A stretch of DNA of 64,000 nucleotides. Source: Nocardioides ganghwensis (lineage in GTDB: Bacteria; Actinomycetota; Actinomycetes; Propionibacteriales; Nocardioidaceae). The position numbers were made by a program, and so were the translations under genes. The stretch lies in contig NZ_JACXYX010000007.1 in NCBI RefSeq assembly GCF_014779655.1, positions 1 to 64,000 of the forward strand, read 5' to 3'. The notes below the pieces were generated by a model. The model was not told the origin of the DNA. It saw only the letters and a list, made by a program, of their open reading frames with translations, and did not search any database. Below, in pieces: positions 8,617 to 17,479 of the stretch; the stretch's first letter is position 1, and each line of letters starts with the position of its first letter.

Positions 8617-9024
8617 ATGACTTCTCAGCACGGAGCGCCGGAGAGTCAGACTCTCGGAGCACTCATCCACCAGCTGTCCCAGCAGATCCCCGAGCTGATC
8701 CGCTCGGAGATGCGCCTGGCCCAGGCGGAGGTCGCCCAGAAGGGCAAGCGGGCAGGGGTCGGCCTCGGCATGTTCAGCGTCGCCGGCCTCCTCGCGTTCT
8801 TCGCCCTCGCCGCGTTGGTCACCACCGCGATCCTCGGCCTCGCGAACGTCGTCGACGCCTGGCTCGCCGCCCTGATCGTGGCGATCGTGCTGCTCGCCGC
8901 GGCGGCCGTGGCCGGCCTGGTCGGGAAGAACAAGGTGGCCGAGGCCGCCCCGGCCGCACCCGACCGGGCGATCCAGGGCCTCAAGGAGGACATCGCGACG
9001 GTGAAGGGAGACCACCATGGCTGA
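8617..9024 (+). CDS. Holin-X-like (DUF1469/phage holin 3_6) membrane protein
   Basis: A 135-residue protein: an amphipathic N-terminal helix, then two strong membrane helices (about 47-75 and 82-108) separated by a short turn, then a charged tail. This matches the actinobacterial Holin-X/DUF1469 family, which despite its name is chromosomal and of unknown function at the envelope. GAGGA precedes the ATG. It overlaps the next gene by 8 bp, so the three small envelope genes here form an operon. Confidence 0.82.
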   Translation: MTSQHGAPESQTLGALIHQLSQQIPELIRSEMRLAQAEVAQKGKRAGVGLGMFSVAGLLAFFALAALVTTAILGLANVVDAWLAALIVAIVLLAAAAVAGLVGKNKVAEAAPAAPDRAIQGLKEDIATVKGDHHG

Positions 9025-9268
9025 GAACAAGACGCCCGAGGAGCTCGAGGCCGAGATCGCGATCCAGCGCGAGCAGCTCGCCGGGACCGTCGACGAGCTC
9101 GCCGCCAAGCTCGACGTGAAGTCGCAGGCGCAGCAGAAGGTGGCCGCGCTCAAGGACTCCGCGACGACCGACGACGGACGCCCGCGCAACGAGGTCCTCG
9201 CCGCGGCCGGCTCGCTCGTCGCGATGGCCGTGGTGCTGATCCTGTGGCGACGCCGCGCGAACCACTGA
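9017..9268 (+). CDS. DUF3618 small membrane protein
   Basis: An 83-residue protein with a typical DUF3618 layout: an N-terminal acidic helix (TPEELEAEIAIQREQL), a Lys/Gln-rich helical linker and one C-terminal membrane helix (about 60-77) ending in RRR. It probably sits in the membrane with the helix bundle in the cytoplasm. Start and stop overlap the DUF1469 gene before it. DUF1469 plus DUF3618 is a recurrent actinobacterial pair; its function is unknown. Confidence 0.85.
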   Translation: MAENKTPEELEAEIAIQREQLAGTVDELAAKLDVKSQAQQKVAALKDSATTDDGRPRNEVLAAAGSLVAMAVVLILWRRRANH

Positions 9269-9314
9269 CCGACCACTGATCGACCACTGACCCAACAGGG
9301 AAGGGAGACCCCCC

Positions 9315-9671
9315 ATGAAGAAGCTCATGCTGCTCGTCGCCGGAGGTGTCGGCTACGTGCTCGGCACCCGGGCCGGACGCGAGCGCTACGAACAGATCAA
9401 GAAGACGGCGATGCGCGTCAAGGAGGACCCGCGGGTCCAGGAGAAGGCGCACCAGGCCGCCGACGTGGTGAAGGAGACCGCGCAGCAGAAGGCGCCCGTG
9501 GTGAAGGACAAGGTCGCCTCGGCCGCCAGCGCCGCGGCCGACAAGGTGACTCCGTCGGGCCACGGCGGCCACCGGTCCGACCAGTCCGACCAGTCCAACC
9601 TGGAGGGCCAGCTGCACCCCGACAGCACCGCACGTCAGGACAACCCGTACCCGCAGGGCGACCTGCCCTAG
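9315..9671 (+). CDS. YtxH-like small membrane-anchored protein
   Basis: A 118-residue protein: a short N-terminal membrane segment containing GVGYVLGTRAGRERYEQI, then a long Lys/Ala/Glu helix (about 28-80) and a disordered polar tail. The glycine-rich entry followed by a GTRAGRERYEQI-like stretch is seen in YtxH-type stress proteins. It has a clear ribosome binding site (GGGAAGGGAGA at 9299-9309) and follows DUF3618 in the same direction, so a shared envelope role is likely. Its 3' end overlaps convergent dgt by 4 bp. Confidence 0.72.
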   Translation: MKKLMLLVAGGVGYVLGTRAGRERYEQIKKTAMRVKEDPRVQEKAHQAADVVKETAQQKAPVVKDKVASAASAAADKVTPSGHGGHRSDQSDQSNLEGQLHPDSTARQDNPYPQGDLP

Positions 9672-10984
9672 CCCGGGTCCCGATCCCCGCGTGGCGCTCG
9701 CCTCTCGACCCCCGAAGAGGCGAGCGCCGCGTGGCGTGCGACGGCGCTGGCGTCGGTGAGGGACGCGACCTGGTCGATGACCACGCGCCGACGACCGGCG
9801 TCGTCGAGGGCGGCGTGCCAGTCCTCGACGAAGACCGGGTCCAACCCGGCGACGCCGTGGGCCCACAGTGCCTCGACCAGCTCGGCGACCAGCTGGCGCT
9901 GGCGCTCCATGAGGGCGACGCGGTCGTCGGCCTGCATGACGTAGAGGGCGGCGATCCCCTTGAGCACGCCGATCTCGACCTCGGTCGCGGTGGGGACCAC
10001 GAGGTCGGCGCGGTGCCGCACCGGGGGCTCTCCCGCCGTCGCGGCCAAGGTGGCCTGCTGCACGCTCCCGCAGAAGCGCCCGACGAGGTCGCTGGTGAGG
10101 TTCTTGATCGCGGCGAGCGCCCGCCGGCTGCCGTCGTAGGCAGAGACCGGCCAGCTCTCCATGGCACGCAGGTCGGCCAGCGCCGCGTCGAGTGTCGCGT
10201 CGTCCGCACCGGGCAGGTACCAGGACCGGACGGTCTCCCAGAGCGCGTCGCGGTCCAGGCGGGTGAGGTCGAGCCGGCCGGCCACGATGCCGTCCTCGAC
10301 GTCGTGCACCGAGTAGGCCACGTCGTCGGCCAGGTCCATGACCTGCGCCTCGAGGCAGCGACGGCGGCCGTCGACACCGGTGCGGAGCCAGTCGAAGACC
10401 CGGCGGTCGTCGTCGTAGACGCCGAACTTGACCACCACGCGCGGCGTGCCGTCGGCGTGGACGCCGTGCGGACCCGAGGCCTCCGTACGGCTCCAGGGGT
10501 ATTTCGTGCAGGCGTCGAGCGTCGCGCGGGTGAGGTTGAGGCCCACCGAGCGGCCGTCGGCGTCGAAGGTCTTGGACTCGAGCCGCGTGAGCAGCCGCAA
10601 CGTCTGCGCGTTGCCCTCGAACCCGCCGCAGTCGCCGCTGAGGCCCGCGAGCGCCCGCTCGCCGTTGTGCCCGAACGGCGGATGACCCAGGTCGTGGGCC
10701 AGCGCCGCCGTCTCGGCGATGTCGGGATGCGTGCCGATCGCCCGGGCGAGGTCACGGGCGACCTGCGCGACCTCGAGGCTGTGCGTGAGCCGGTTGCGGA
10801 CGAAGTCGTCGGTCTGCGGGCCGACCACCTGCGTCTTGGCCGCGAGGCGTCGCGAGGCCGCGGCGTGGACGACGCGCGCCCGGTCGCGTTCGAACGCCAG
10901 GCGTACGGGGGCGTCGACCCGCTTGGGCGGCTCAGGGACGAGGCGCTCGCGCGCCGCCTCGTCGTACAGGTCCTCGATGCTCAT
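9668..10984 (-). CDS. dgt: Deoxyguanosinetriphosphate triphosphohydrolase-like protein
   Basis: A 438-residue cytosolic HD-domain enzyme that cleaves dNTPs to nucleosides and tripolyphosphate. The HD metal site is visible in RLTHSLEVAQ and in AHDLGHPPFGHNGE (about 95-108); further conserved elements are WSRTEASGPHG and the DLADDVAYSVHDVEDG segment (a second D-HD patch). It lies in the usual actinobacterial position between dnaG and dus. The upstream gap holds a 28-nt sequence (11009-11036) that recurs at 60460-60487. Confidence 0.94.
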   Translation of the reverse strand: MSIEDLYDEAARERLVPEPPKRVDAPVRLAFERDRARVVHAAASRRLAAKTQVVGPQTDDFVRNRLTHSLEVAQVARDLARAIGTHPDIAETAALAHDLGHPPFGHNGERALAGLSGDCGGFEGNAQTLRLLTRLESKTFDADGRSVGLNLTRATLDACTKYPWSRTEASGPHGVHADGTPRVVVKFGVYDDDRRVFDWLRTGVDGRRRCLEAQVMDLADDVAYSVHDVEDGIVAGRLDLTRLDRDALWETVRSWYLPGADDATLDAALADLRAMESWPVSAYDGSRRALAAIKNLTSDLVGRFCGSVQQATLAATAGEPPVRHRADLVVPTATEVEIGVLKGIAALYVMQADDRVALMERQRQLVAELVEALWAHGVAGLDPVFVEDWHAALDDAGRRRVVIDQVASLTDASAVARHAALASSGVERRAPRGDRDPG

Positions 10985-11045
10985 CGGCCGGTCAGCCTAG
11001 CGAGCCCCGAGGACGTCGCGGACGACGCGGCCGTCCGCGGGTGCG

Positions 11046-11993
11046 TCAGTAGACCGTGACGTGGACGTGGTCGTAGTGGTTGGCCGTGACCGACCCGCGG
11101 TCGGACATCCCGCGCCAACCCTCGCCGGCACGCTCCACGGACCAGATGTTCTGGGCGTAGATGATGTACTCGATGCCGAGGGCGGAGTAGTTGGCCCGGA
11201 GGAAGTCGGCGATCGCCCAGCCGGTCTCGCCGCTGACCATGATGTCGATGGCGCGGCCCTGACCGTGGTCGCCGTCGCCGCGCCACGTGCCGTAGCTGGT
11301 GACCTGCGGCCAGTTGGAGCAGACCACGTCGTGGATCTCGTAGAGGGTCGCGCGGCCGGCGTCGATCGAGGAGCCGTTGGAGCACGCGCCGCCGAGGCTC
11401 GGGCCCTCGGGCTCCTTGGGCTCGGGCTTCGGCTTGTCCTGGCTGAGGTAGTCGGAGGTGACCCAGCGCGACTGGCCGTCGATGACGACCTGGGTGCGTC
11501 CGGCCTGCTCGCGACCGGTGACGGCCACCTGCTGGAGGGCGTCGACCAGGCCGAGCTTCTCGGACTTCTCACCGGGACCGGACCAGAGGTTGAGAGCCTC
11601 CGTGGTCCAGACCTTGGCGTCGAGCTTCTTGGCGAGGCGGCGAGCCTGCTTGTCGATGCTGAGGTCCTTGCGGGCGGCCGCCTCCGCGCGGGCCGCGGTG
11701 CGGATCTGCGAGCGCGAGACCGTGGTCTGGCGGCTCTCGCTGCGGCGGCTCAGGGCCGTGCTGTTCGAGGCGGCGCCGGAGATCGACTGCGAGGTGCTGC
11801 TGGAGGAGGCGAGGAGGTCCTCACCGGACGTCGCGGGCTCTGCCGCGAGGACGCCCATGGTCACGGCCGAGAGCGTCGCCACGACGGCGAGGGGGGCGGC
11901 GACCTGGACGGATCGGGGGATGGACTTCTGACGAGGGCTAGCAGGGGTTTCCCGCTTGTGGCGATGCTGAGCCACAGCGCTGATCCTTTGCAT
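11046..11993 (-). CDS. Secreted cell-wall protein, SH3-like plus M15/ARB_07466-like domain
   Basis: A 315-residue exported protein. After a basic N terminus and a hydrophobic segment (about 29-50) comes a Ser/Thr-rich linker, an SH3-like region (about 135-190, LNLWSGPGEKSEKLGLV) and a C-terminal domain of about 105 residues. That domain carries GDGDHGQGRAIDIMV and a terminal DHVHVTVY: a His-Gly-Asp zinc-site pattern as in M15/VanY-type and ARB_07466-like domains. A role in peptidoglycan binding or cleavage is inferred. No ribosome binding site is seen; an untranslated leader carries a hairpin (12020-12049). Confidence 0.78.
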   Translation of the reverse strand: MQRISAVAQHRHKRETPASPRQKSIPRSVQVAAPLAVVATLSAVTMGVLAAEPATSGEDLLASSSSTSQSISGAASNSTALSRRSESRQTTVSRSQIRTAARAEAAARKDLSIDKQARRLAKKLDAKVWTTEALNLWSGPGEKSEKLGLVDALQQVAVTGREQAGRTQVVIDGQSRWVTSDYLSQDKPKPEPKEPEGPSLGGACSNGSSIDAGRATLYEIHDVVCSNWPQVTSYGTWRGDGDHGQGRAIDIMVSGETGWAIADFLRANYSALGIEYIIYAQNIWSVERAGEGWRGMSDRGSVTANHYDHVHVTVY

Positions 11994-12019
11994 TTGCTGA
12001 CGGGGGACGTGCGCCGATC

Positions 12020-12049
12020 CACGAGCCCGGAAACAGGGAGGGGCTCGTG
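12020..12049 (-). promoter_or_regulatory. Leader hairpin before the secreted cell-wall gene
   Basis: A perfect 9-bp inverted repeat, CACGAGCCC (12020-12028) with GGGCTCGTG (12041-12049), around a 12-nt loop, 27 bp upstream of the start codon on the minus strand. Cell-wall hydrolase genes in actinobacteria are often controlled from long leaders, including c-di-AMP riboswitches. I looked for the conserved ydaO-type motifs and do not see them, so this is only a structured leader of unknown use. Confidence 0.45.
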
Positions 12050-12163
12050 CCCACGTCGACGCGATCCACGAGTGAAGCACAGGATTCTCGGCCTGTCCCA
12101 ATTCTCCACGGTAAAAACGCGCGTGTTCCGGCTCACCCGGTGCGGATGGACGCGCCGGCGCCG

Positions 12164-13306
12164 TCAGCCCCCGGTGGTCTCGTCGGCGTCCTCGCGCAGG
12201 TGCGAGCCACGCCCGTCGGTGTCGTCGAGCCACCCGTCGGGGAGCACCACCTTCTTGCGGGGAGCACCCTGCCTGCCCCGCGGCGTGCCGAGCTCGCGCT
12301 CGGGGAACGGGGCGGCGTCGTCGAGGTCCTCGAGGAGCTCGTCGAGGCTCGCCAGCGAGTCGACGAGGGCCAGCCGGTGGCGCAGCTCGCCGCCGGCCGG
12401 GAACCCCTTGAGGTACCAGGTGATGTGCTTGCGGAACTCCTTGCAGCCGCGCTCCTCGCCCATGTGCTCGGAGAGCAGCTCGGCGTGCCGGCGCATCATC
12501 GCCTTCACCTCGCCGAGCGTGGGCAGGGTGGCGACGTCCTCGCCGTGGAAGGCCGCCGCGAGGTCGCGGAACAGCCAGGGGCGGCCGAGGCAGCCGCGAC
12601 CGACGACGACGCCGGCGGCACCGGTCTGCTCGACCATCCGCAGCGCGTCGGCGGCCTCCCAGATGTCGCCGTTACCGAGCACGGGGATGTCGACGTGGTC
12701 GACCAGTGCGCCGATGGCCTCCCAGTCGGCCTCGCCGGAGTAGGCCTGCTGGACCGTGCGCCCGTGCAGCGCGATCGCCGCGATCCCGCTCTCCTGCGCG
12801 ATCCGGCCGGCGTCGAGGTAGGTCAGGTGGTCGTCGTCGAGGCCCTTGCGGGTCTTCATCGTGACCGGCACGTCGTAGGGCGTGGCGGCCGCGACGGCGT
12901 GCTCGAGGATCTCGCCGAGCAGCCCGCGCTTCCACGGCAGTGCTCCCCCGCCGCCCTTGCGGGTCACCTTGGGCACCGGGCAGCCGAAGTTGAGGTCGAC
13001 GTGCGCGACGCCGTGGTCGGCGCAGAGGATCTCGACGGCCTTGCCGATGTAGACGGGGTCGGTGCCGTAGAGCTGCACCGACCGCACGGTCTCGAGCTCG
13101 TCGAAGACGAGCATCTTCTTCGTGGTCTCGTCGCCCTCCACGAGACCACGGCTCGTGATCATCTCGCAGACGTAGAGGCCCGCACCCTGCTCGGCGCAGA
13201 GCCGTCGGTAGGCGGCGTTGGTGATGCCGGCCATGGGGGCCAGGACGACCGGGGTGTCGACGTGCACCGACCCCAGGGTCAGCGAGTCGGGCAGCGCGGC
13301 GGTCAC
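12164..13306 (-). CDS. dus: tRNA-dihydrouridine synthase
   Basis: An FMN-dependent enzyme that reduces uridine to dihydrouridine in tRNA D loops. The 380-residue product has a TIM-barrel Dus domain with LAPMAGITNAAYR near the N terminus, the catalytic cysteine in NFGCPVPKVTRKGGG (near Cys100) and the FMN phosphate site VVVGRGCLGRPWLF. A helical tRNA-binding domain and a basic tail (RGRQGAPRKK) follow. The GTG at 13304-13306 fits the family start, and GACAAT lies 6 nt upstream as a leaderless -10. Paralogue type (DusB-like) is most likely. Confidence 0.95.
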   Translation of the reverse strand: MTAALPDSLTLGSVHVDTPVVLAPMAGITNAAYRRLCAEQGAGLYVCEMITSRGLVEGDETTKKMLVFDELETVRSVQLYGTDPVYIGKAVEILCADHGVAHVDLNFGCPVPKVTRKGGGGALPWKRGLLGEILEHAVAAATPYDVPVTMKTRKGLDDDHLTYLDAGRIAQESGIAAIALHGRTVQQAYSGEADWEAIGALVDHVDIPVLGNGDIWEAADALRMVEQTGAAGVVVGRGCLGRPWLFRDLAAAFHGEDVATLPTLGEVKAMMRRHAELLSEHMGEERGCKEFRKHITWYLKGFPAGGELRHRLALVDSLASLDELLEDLDDAAPFPERELGTPRGRQGAPRKKVVLPDGWLDDTDGRGSHLREDADETTGG

Positions 13307-13343
13307 GTCCCCATTGTCGAACCCCGGCGCGCCCCGGCCCAAA

Positions 13344-13973
13344 TCAGCCGCGACCGCGCTTCTTCGCGTCCTTGCGCTGGCGTACGGGCTCCTCGACGTC
13401 TCCGGTCCACGTGATCGGGTCGTAGCCCTCGGTCGGCTCGAAGACCAGGTCGCGGACCCGCCCACCGTCGGGCACGAGGTAGACCAGGCACATCTCCTGC
13501 TCGGCGCCGGGCTCGAACGGGACCGGCAGCGGCCCGCTCTGGCAGGCCGTGAAGTCGCCGCCCAGGGTCCACGGGGCGCCGAGGGTGCCGTCGGTGTCGC
13601 GGAGGTAGAGCGGCACGTCCTGCCCGCCGAGGTCGGTCTCCCCGACGTTGGCGAGCGTGACGGTCACGAAGTAGGGCCGTGCCGCCGCCATCGACTCGTC
13701 CCGGGTCCACCCGTCGAAGACCGACTGCCGCTGCTCGGCGACCGTGACCACGGTCAGCTCGAGCTCGCCGGCGAGGTCCTGGGTCGGCTGCCAGGCGAGC
13801 ACCGCGGAGTCACCGAAGTCGAGGTCCGTGCCGGGCTCGGTGCCGGTTGTCGTCCCGCTGGTCGCAGTGGGCGTGGGCGACTCCGACTCGGCGGCGGGCG
13901 GCTCGGGGCTCGTGCACGCGGACAGGACCAGCGCCGCTCCCAGCAGGACGGTCACGAGCAGGGTGCGCCGCAT
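13344..13973 (-). CDS. Putative lipoprotein
   Basis: A 209-residue exported protein with a lipoprotein signal (MRRTLLVTVLLGAALVLSAC; lipidated Cys near residue 20), a Pro/Ser/Thr-rich linker (about 22-45), and one beta-sandwich-like domain. The domain (FVTVTLANVGETDL and following) resembles DUF4352-type immunoglobulin-like modules. The C terminus is basic. An alternative start at 13988 adds MDDVA. It lies between dus and glyS but is probably transcribed separately. Function unknown. Confidence 0.75.
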   Translation of the reverse strand: MRRTLLVTVLLGAALVLSACTSPEPPAAESESPTPTATSGTTTGTEPGTDLDFGDSAVLAWQPTQDLAGELELTVVTVAEQRQSVFDGWTRDESMAAARPYFVTVTLANVGETDLGGQDVPLYLRDTDGTLGAPWTLGGDFTACQSGPLPVPFEPGAEQEMCLVYLVPDGGRVRDLVFEPTEGYDPITWTGDVEEPVRQRKDAKKRGRG

Positions 13974-14015
13974 GGCGACATCATCCACGCTCAGGCGGAC
14001 GCACCGCCATCACAG

Positions 14016-14056
14016 GGTGGTTTCGAGGCTCGCTGCGCTCGCACCTCGACCGCCGA
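14016..14056. repeat. REP-like palindromic element
   Basis: An imperfect palindrome, GGTGGTTTCGAGG then CTCGCTGCGCTCG then CACCTCGACCGCC, lies in the gap between glyS and the lipoprotein gene. The same style of GTGTCGAGATCC / CCTCGACCACC sequence occurs at 49139-49166. Short palindromes of this GTTTCGAGG...CCTCGACC kind are scattered through intergenic DNA of many actinobacteria; only partial copies are seen here, so the family assignment is tentative. Confidence 0.45.
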
Positions 14057-14062
14057 GGTCGC

Positions 14063-15475
<1,413 letters not shown>

Positions 15476-15545
15476 GGTGCAGTCCTTCAGGAGGTCGGGC
15501 CGGCTGGCTGCCGGCTCGGGCGGTGCTTCGGAGTGGGGCGAGCGG

Positions 15546-15887
15546 TCACCCTATCGACCGTGGCCGGGCCTCGTTGAGGTCGGTCCCCTCCTCGACCACC
15601 TCGTACGCGCTGGGCTCGTCGACCGCGTGCACCATCAGCGGCTGGATGTGCATCTTGCCCTCGTAGGAACCCAGCGCGCGGCGGTAGGAGCCGACGTTCT
15701 CCCAGCGCGTCGTGAGCACCCACAGTCCCGGGTCGTCGACGTTGCGGCCCACGTCCCCCGAGACGTAGCCCGGCTTCGCGGCGAGGATGGCGAGGGCGCG
15801 CAGGAGGCCGCGTCGGAGCTCGTGCTCCGCGGCGGCGTCGGGGCCGGCTGGGCCGGAGGGCGTACGGAGGCGGGTGACGACGAGCAC
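15546..15887 (-). CDS. Antibiotic biosynthesis monooxygenase (ABM)-fold protein
   Basis: A 113-residue single-domain protein of the dimeric alpha-beta-barrel (ABM) class: a first strand LVVTRLR, a helix over residues 20-40, then [34 protein letters not shown] and a closing strand. Many actinobacteria carry this protein next to glyS. Enzymatic activity (oxygenase or heme degradation) is not shown by any catalytic residue I can identify. The GTG start has a TAGGCT box 7 nt upstream, so the mRNA is probably leaderless. Confidence 0.75.
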   Translation of the reverse strand: MLVVTRLRTPSGPAGPDAAAEHELRRGLLRALAILAAKPGYVSGDVGRNVDDPGLWVLTTRWENVGSYRRALGSYEGKMHIQPLMVHAVDEPSAYEVVEEGTDLNEARPRSIG

Positions 15888-15934
15888 GGGGCGAAGCCTA
15901 CGTAGTCCGGGGGGCCGACGTGGCACACTCGATC

Positions 15935-17479
15935 ATGACGTCCCTCGTCCGGCGCGCAGCAGCAGCTCTGGTCGTGGCTGCCGGTGCCGTGCTCGTCGTC
16001 ACCACGTCCCACGGCAGCACGCCGACGGGTTGGCTCGTCCTCGACGCCGTCGTCGGTCTGGCACTCGGGCTCGCTGCGGTGGTCAGCGGTGGCCCGCTGG
16101 TCCCGCGAGTCCTGCTCGGCCTCGCTTCGCTCGCATGGTCGAGCGCGACCCTGTGGCCTGCACTGCTCTGGCACCAGGGCCTGCTCCTCGCCGCCCTGCT
16201 CCTCCTGCTCCCGGCAGGCGTCCGGTCGGGGCCCGCCAGGGTCGCGGCACTGGCCGGTGCCCTGGCGGTCGGCACGGGGTGGGGTGGGCAGGCCTTGGCG
16301 GCGCTCGTCGCCCTCGTCTCGGCCGTGGCAGTCGTCGCGGAGGACACCAGGTCGCGTCGTGCAACCCCACGCACCTGGTACGCCGCGGCGGCCGCGCTCG
16401 CGATGGCCGCTGTGTGGGGCCTGTCGTGGGCCGGTCAGCGCTGGTTCCCCGATGACTTCGACCCCTTGGCGAGCTTCGCCGCCTACGCCGCGGTACTGCT
16501 GGCACTGGCCGCCGGCTTCGTCGTCGTGGACCAGGCGGAACGACGGTCCAGAGGTCGCCGCCTCGCCCGCGCACTCGACGCGTACGACCCCGCTGCCCCC
16601 GATCCGTCCCGGCTGCTGGAAGCGGTCTTGGGTGAGGCACTGGGGGACGACGGCCTGGTGCTCGCCGTGGGCGTCGACCTGGCAGTGCGGCCGGGAGAGG
16701 GCGCGGACCTCCTCGTCGTGACCGACCCCGAGACCGGCCGAAGACGCGCAGCGGTCGCGAGCCGCTCCCCCGCGCTCGACGACATGGAGGTGCGGCGCCG
16801 GGTCGTCGAGGTGCTCGAGCTCGTGGCCACCGACGTCGAGCTGACCGAACGCCGCCGCGAGCGGGTCCGCGAGCTGGAAGCTGCGCGGCGGCGGCTGCTC
16901 CGCGTGACCGACGAGGAACGTGGACGTGTGATGGAGCTGCTCGGGGTCGAGGTGGTCCCGCGCCTCCGGACCGCCCTTCACCACCTCGACGAGCTGGGCG
17001 GTCATTCGTCCGAGCTGACGCCCGTCCGGGAGGACCTGCGCAGGATGGAAGGAGCACTCGCAACCCTGGTCGCAGGTCATCCGCCGGCGGGGCTCGGGGA
17101 CGGCGCGCTGCCCGACGCCGTACGAGAGGTCGTCGCGCGGCTGCCGCTGGACGTGACGGTCAGGGTGCTGGGCGATCCGCGAGGCTCGAATGCTGCCGAG
17201 ACGGCACTCTTCTACGCGTGCTGCGAAGGACTCACGAACGTGGTCAGGCACGCCGCCGCTGAGCACGCCACTGTCTGCCTGGCAAGCGAACCGGACGACC
17301 TGGTGCTCCGGGTGGAGGACGACGGACGTGGAGGGGTGGACCCGGCTGGGAACGGCCTGCGCGGTCTGGCGGACCGGATGGCCAGCCTCGGCGGGGAGTT
17401 GTCCGTCGCCATGGGCCCGGGCGGCGGCACGGTCCTGGTGGCGAGGGTCAATCGATCCGCGTCCACGGTCCCGCAATGA
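15935..17479 (+). CDS. Membrane sensor kinase-like protein lacking the phosphoacceptor histidine
   Basis: A 514-residue protein: six or so N-terminal membrane helices (about 8-200), a linker, a helix pair equivalent to HisKA_3, and a HATPase domain. The ATPase is intact: N box EGLTNVVRHA (Asn435), G1 VEDDGRGG, G2 GNGLRGLADRM. In the dimerisation helix the canonical DLHDG is replaced by ELLGV, with Gly337 where His should be, so it cannot autophosphorylate in the normal way. A second kinase nearby (20048-21706) has the opposite defect. Start could also be GTG 15920. The 3' end overlaps the convergent lipoprotein gene by 32 bp. Confidence 0.88.
   Translation: MTSLVRRAAAALVVAAGAVLVVTTSHGSTPTGWLVLDAVVGLALGLAAVVSGGPLVPRVLLGLASLAWSSATLWPALLWHQGLLLAALLLLLPAGVRSGPARVAALAGALAVGTGWGGQALAALVALVSAVAVVAEDTRSRRATPRTWYAAAAALAMAAVWGLSWAGQRWFPDDFDPLASFAAYAAVLLALAAGFVVVDQAERRSRGRRLARALDAYDPAAPDPSRLLEAVLGEALGDDGLVLAVGVDLAVRPGEGADLLVVTDPETGRRRAAVASRSPALDDMEVRRRVVEVLELVATDVELTERRRERVRELEAARRRLLRVTDEERGRVMELLGVEVVPRLRTALHHLDELGGHSSELTPVREDLRRMEGALATLVAGHPPAGLGDGALPDAVREVVARLPLDVTVRVLGDPRGSNAAETALFYACCEGLTNVVRHAAAEHATVCLASEPDDLVLRVEDDGRGGVDPAGNGLRGLADRMASLGGELSVAMGPGGGTVLVARVNRSASTVPQ

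Noticed and set aside
6572..8620. 682-codon plus-strand frame opposite dnaG
   Set aside because: The sequence is low-complexity Val/Ala/Gly/His and matches the complement of DnaG codons; DnaG is unmistakable.
8566..9024. Longer form of the DUF1469 gene from 8566
   Set aside because: The extra 17 residues lie upstream of a clear GAGGA-ATG at 8617 and match no family.
11994..12163. c-di-AMP (ydaO-type) riboswitch before the M15-like gene
   Set aside because: Only one hairpin is present; the conserved ydaO core motifs are not seen.
15920..15934. GTG 15920 as start of the first kinase
   Set aside because: Possible, but ATG 15935 gives a more typical opening (MTSLVRRAA) into the first membrane helix; neither has a convincing ribosome site.
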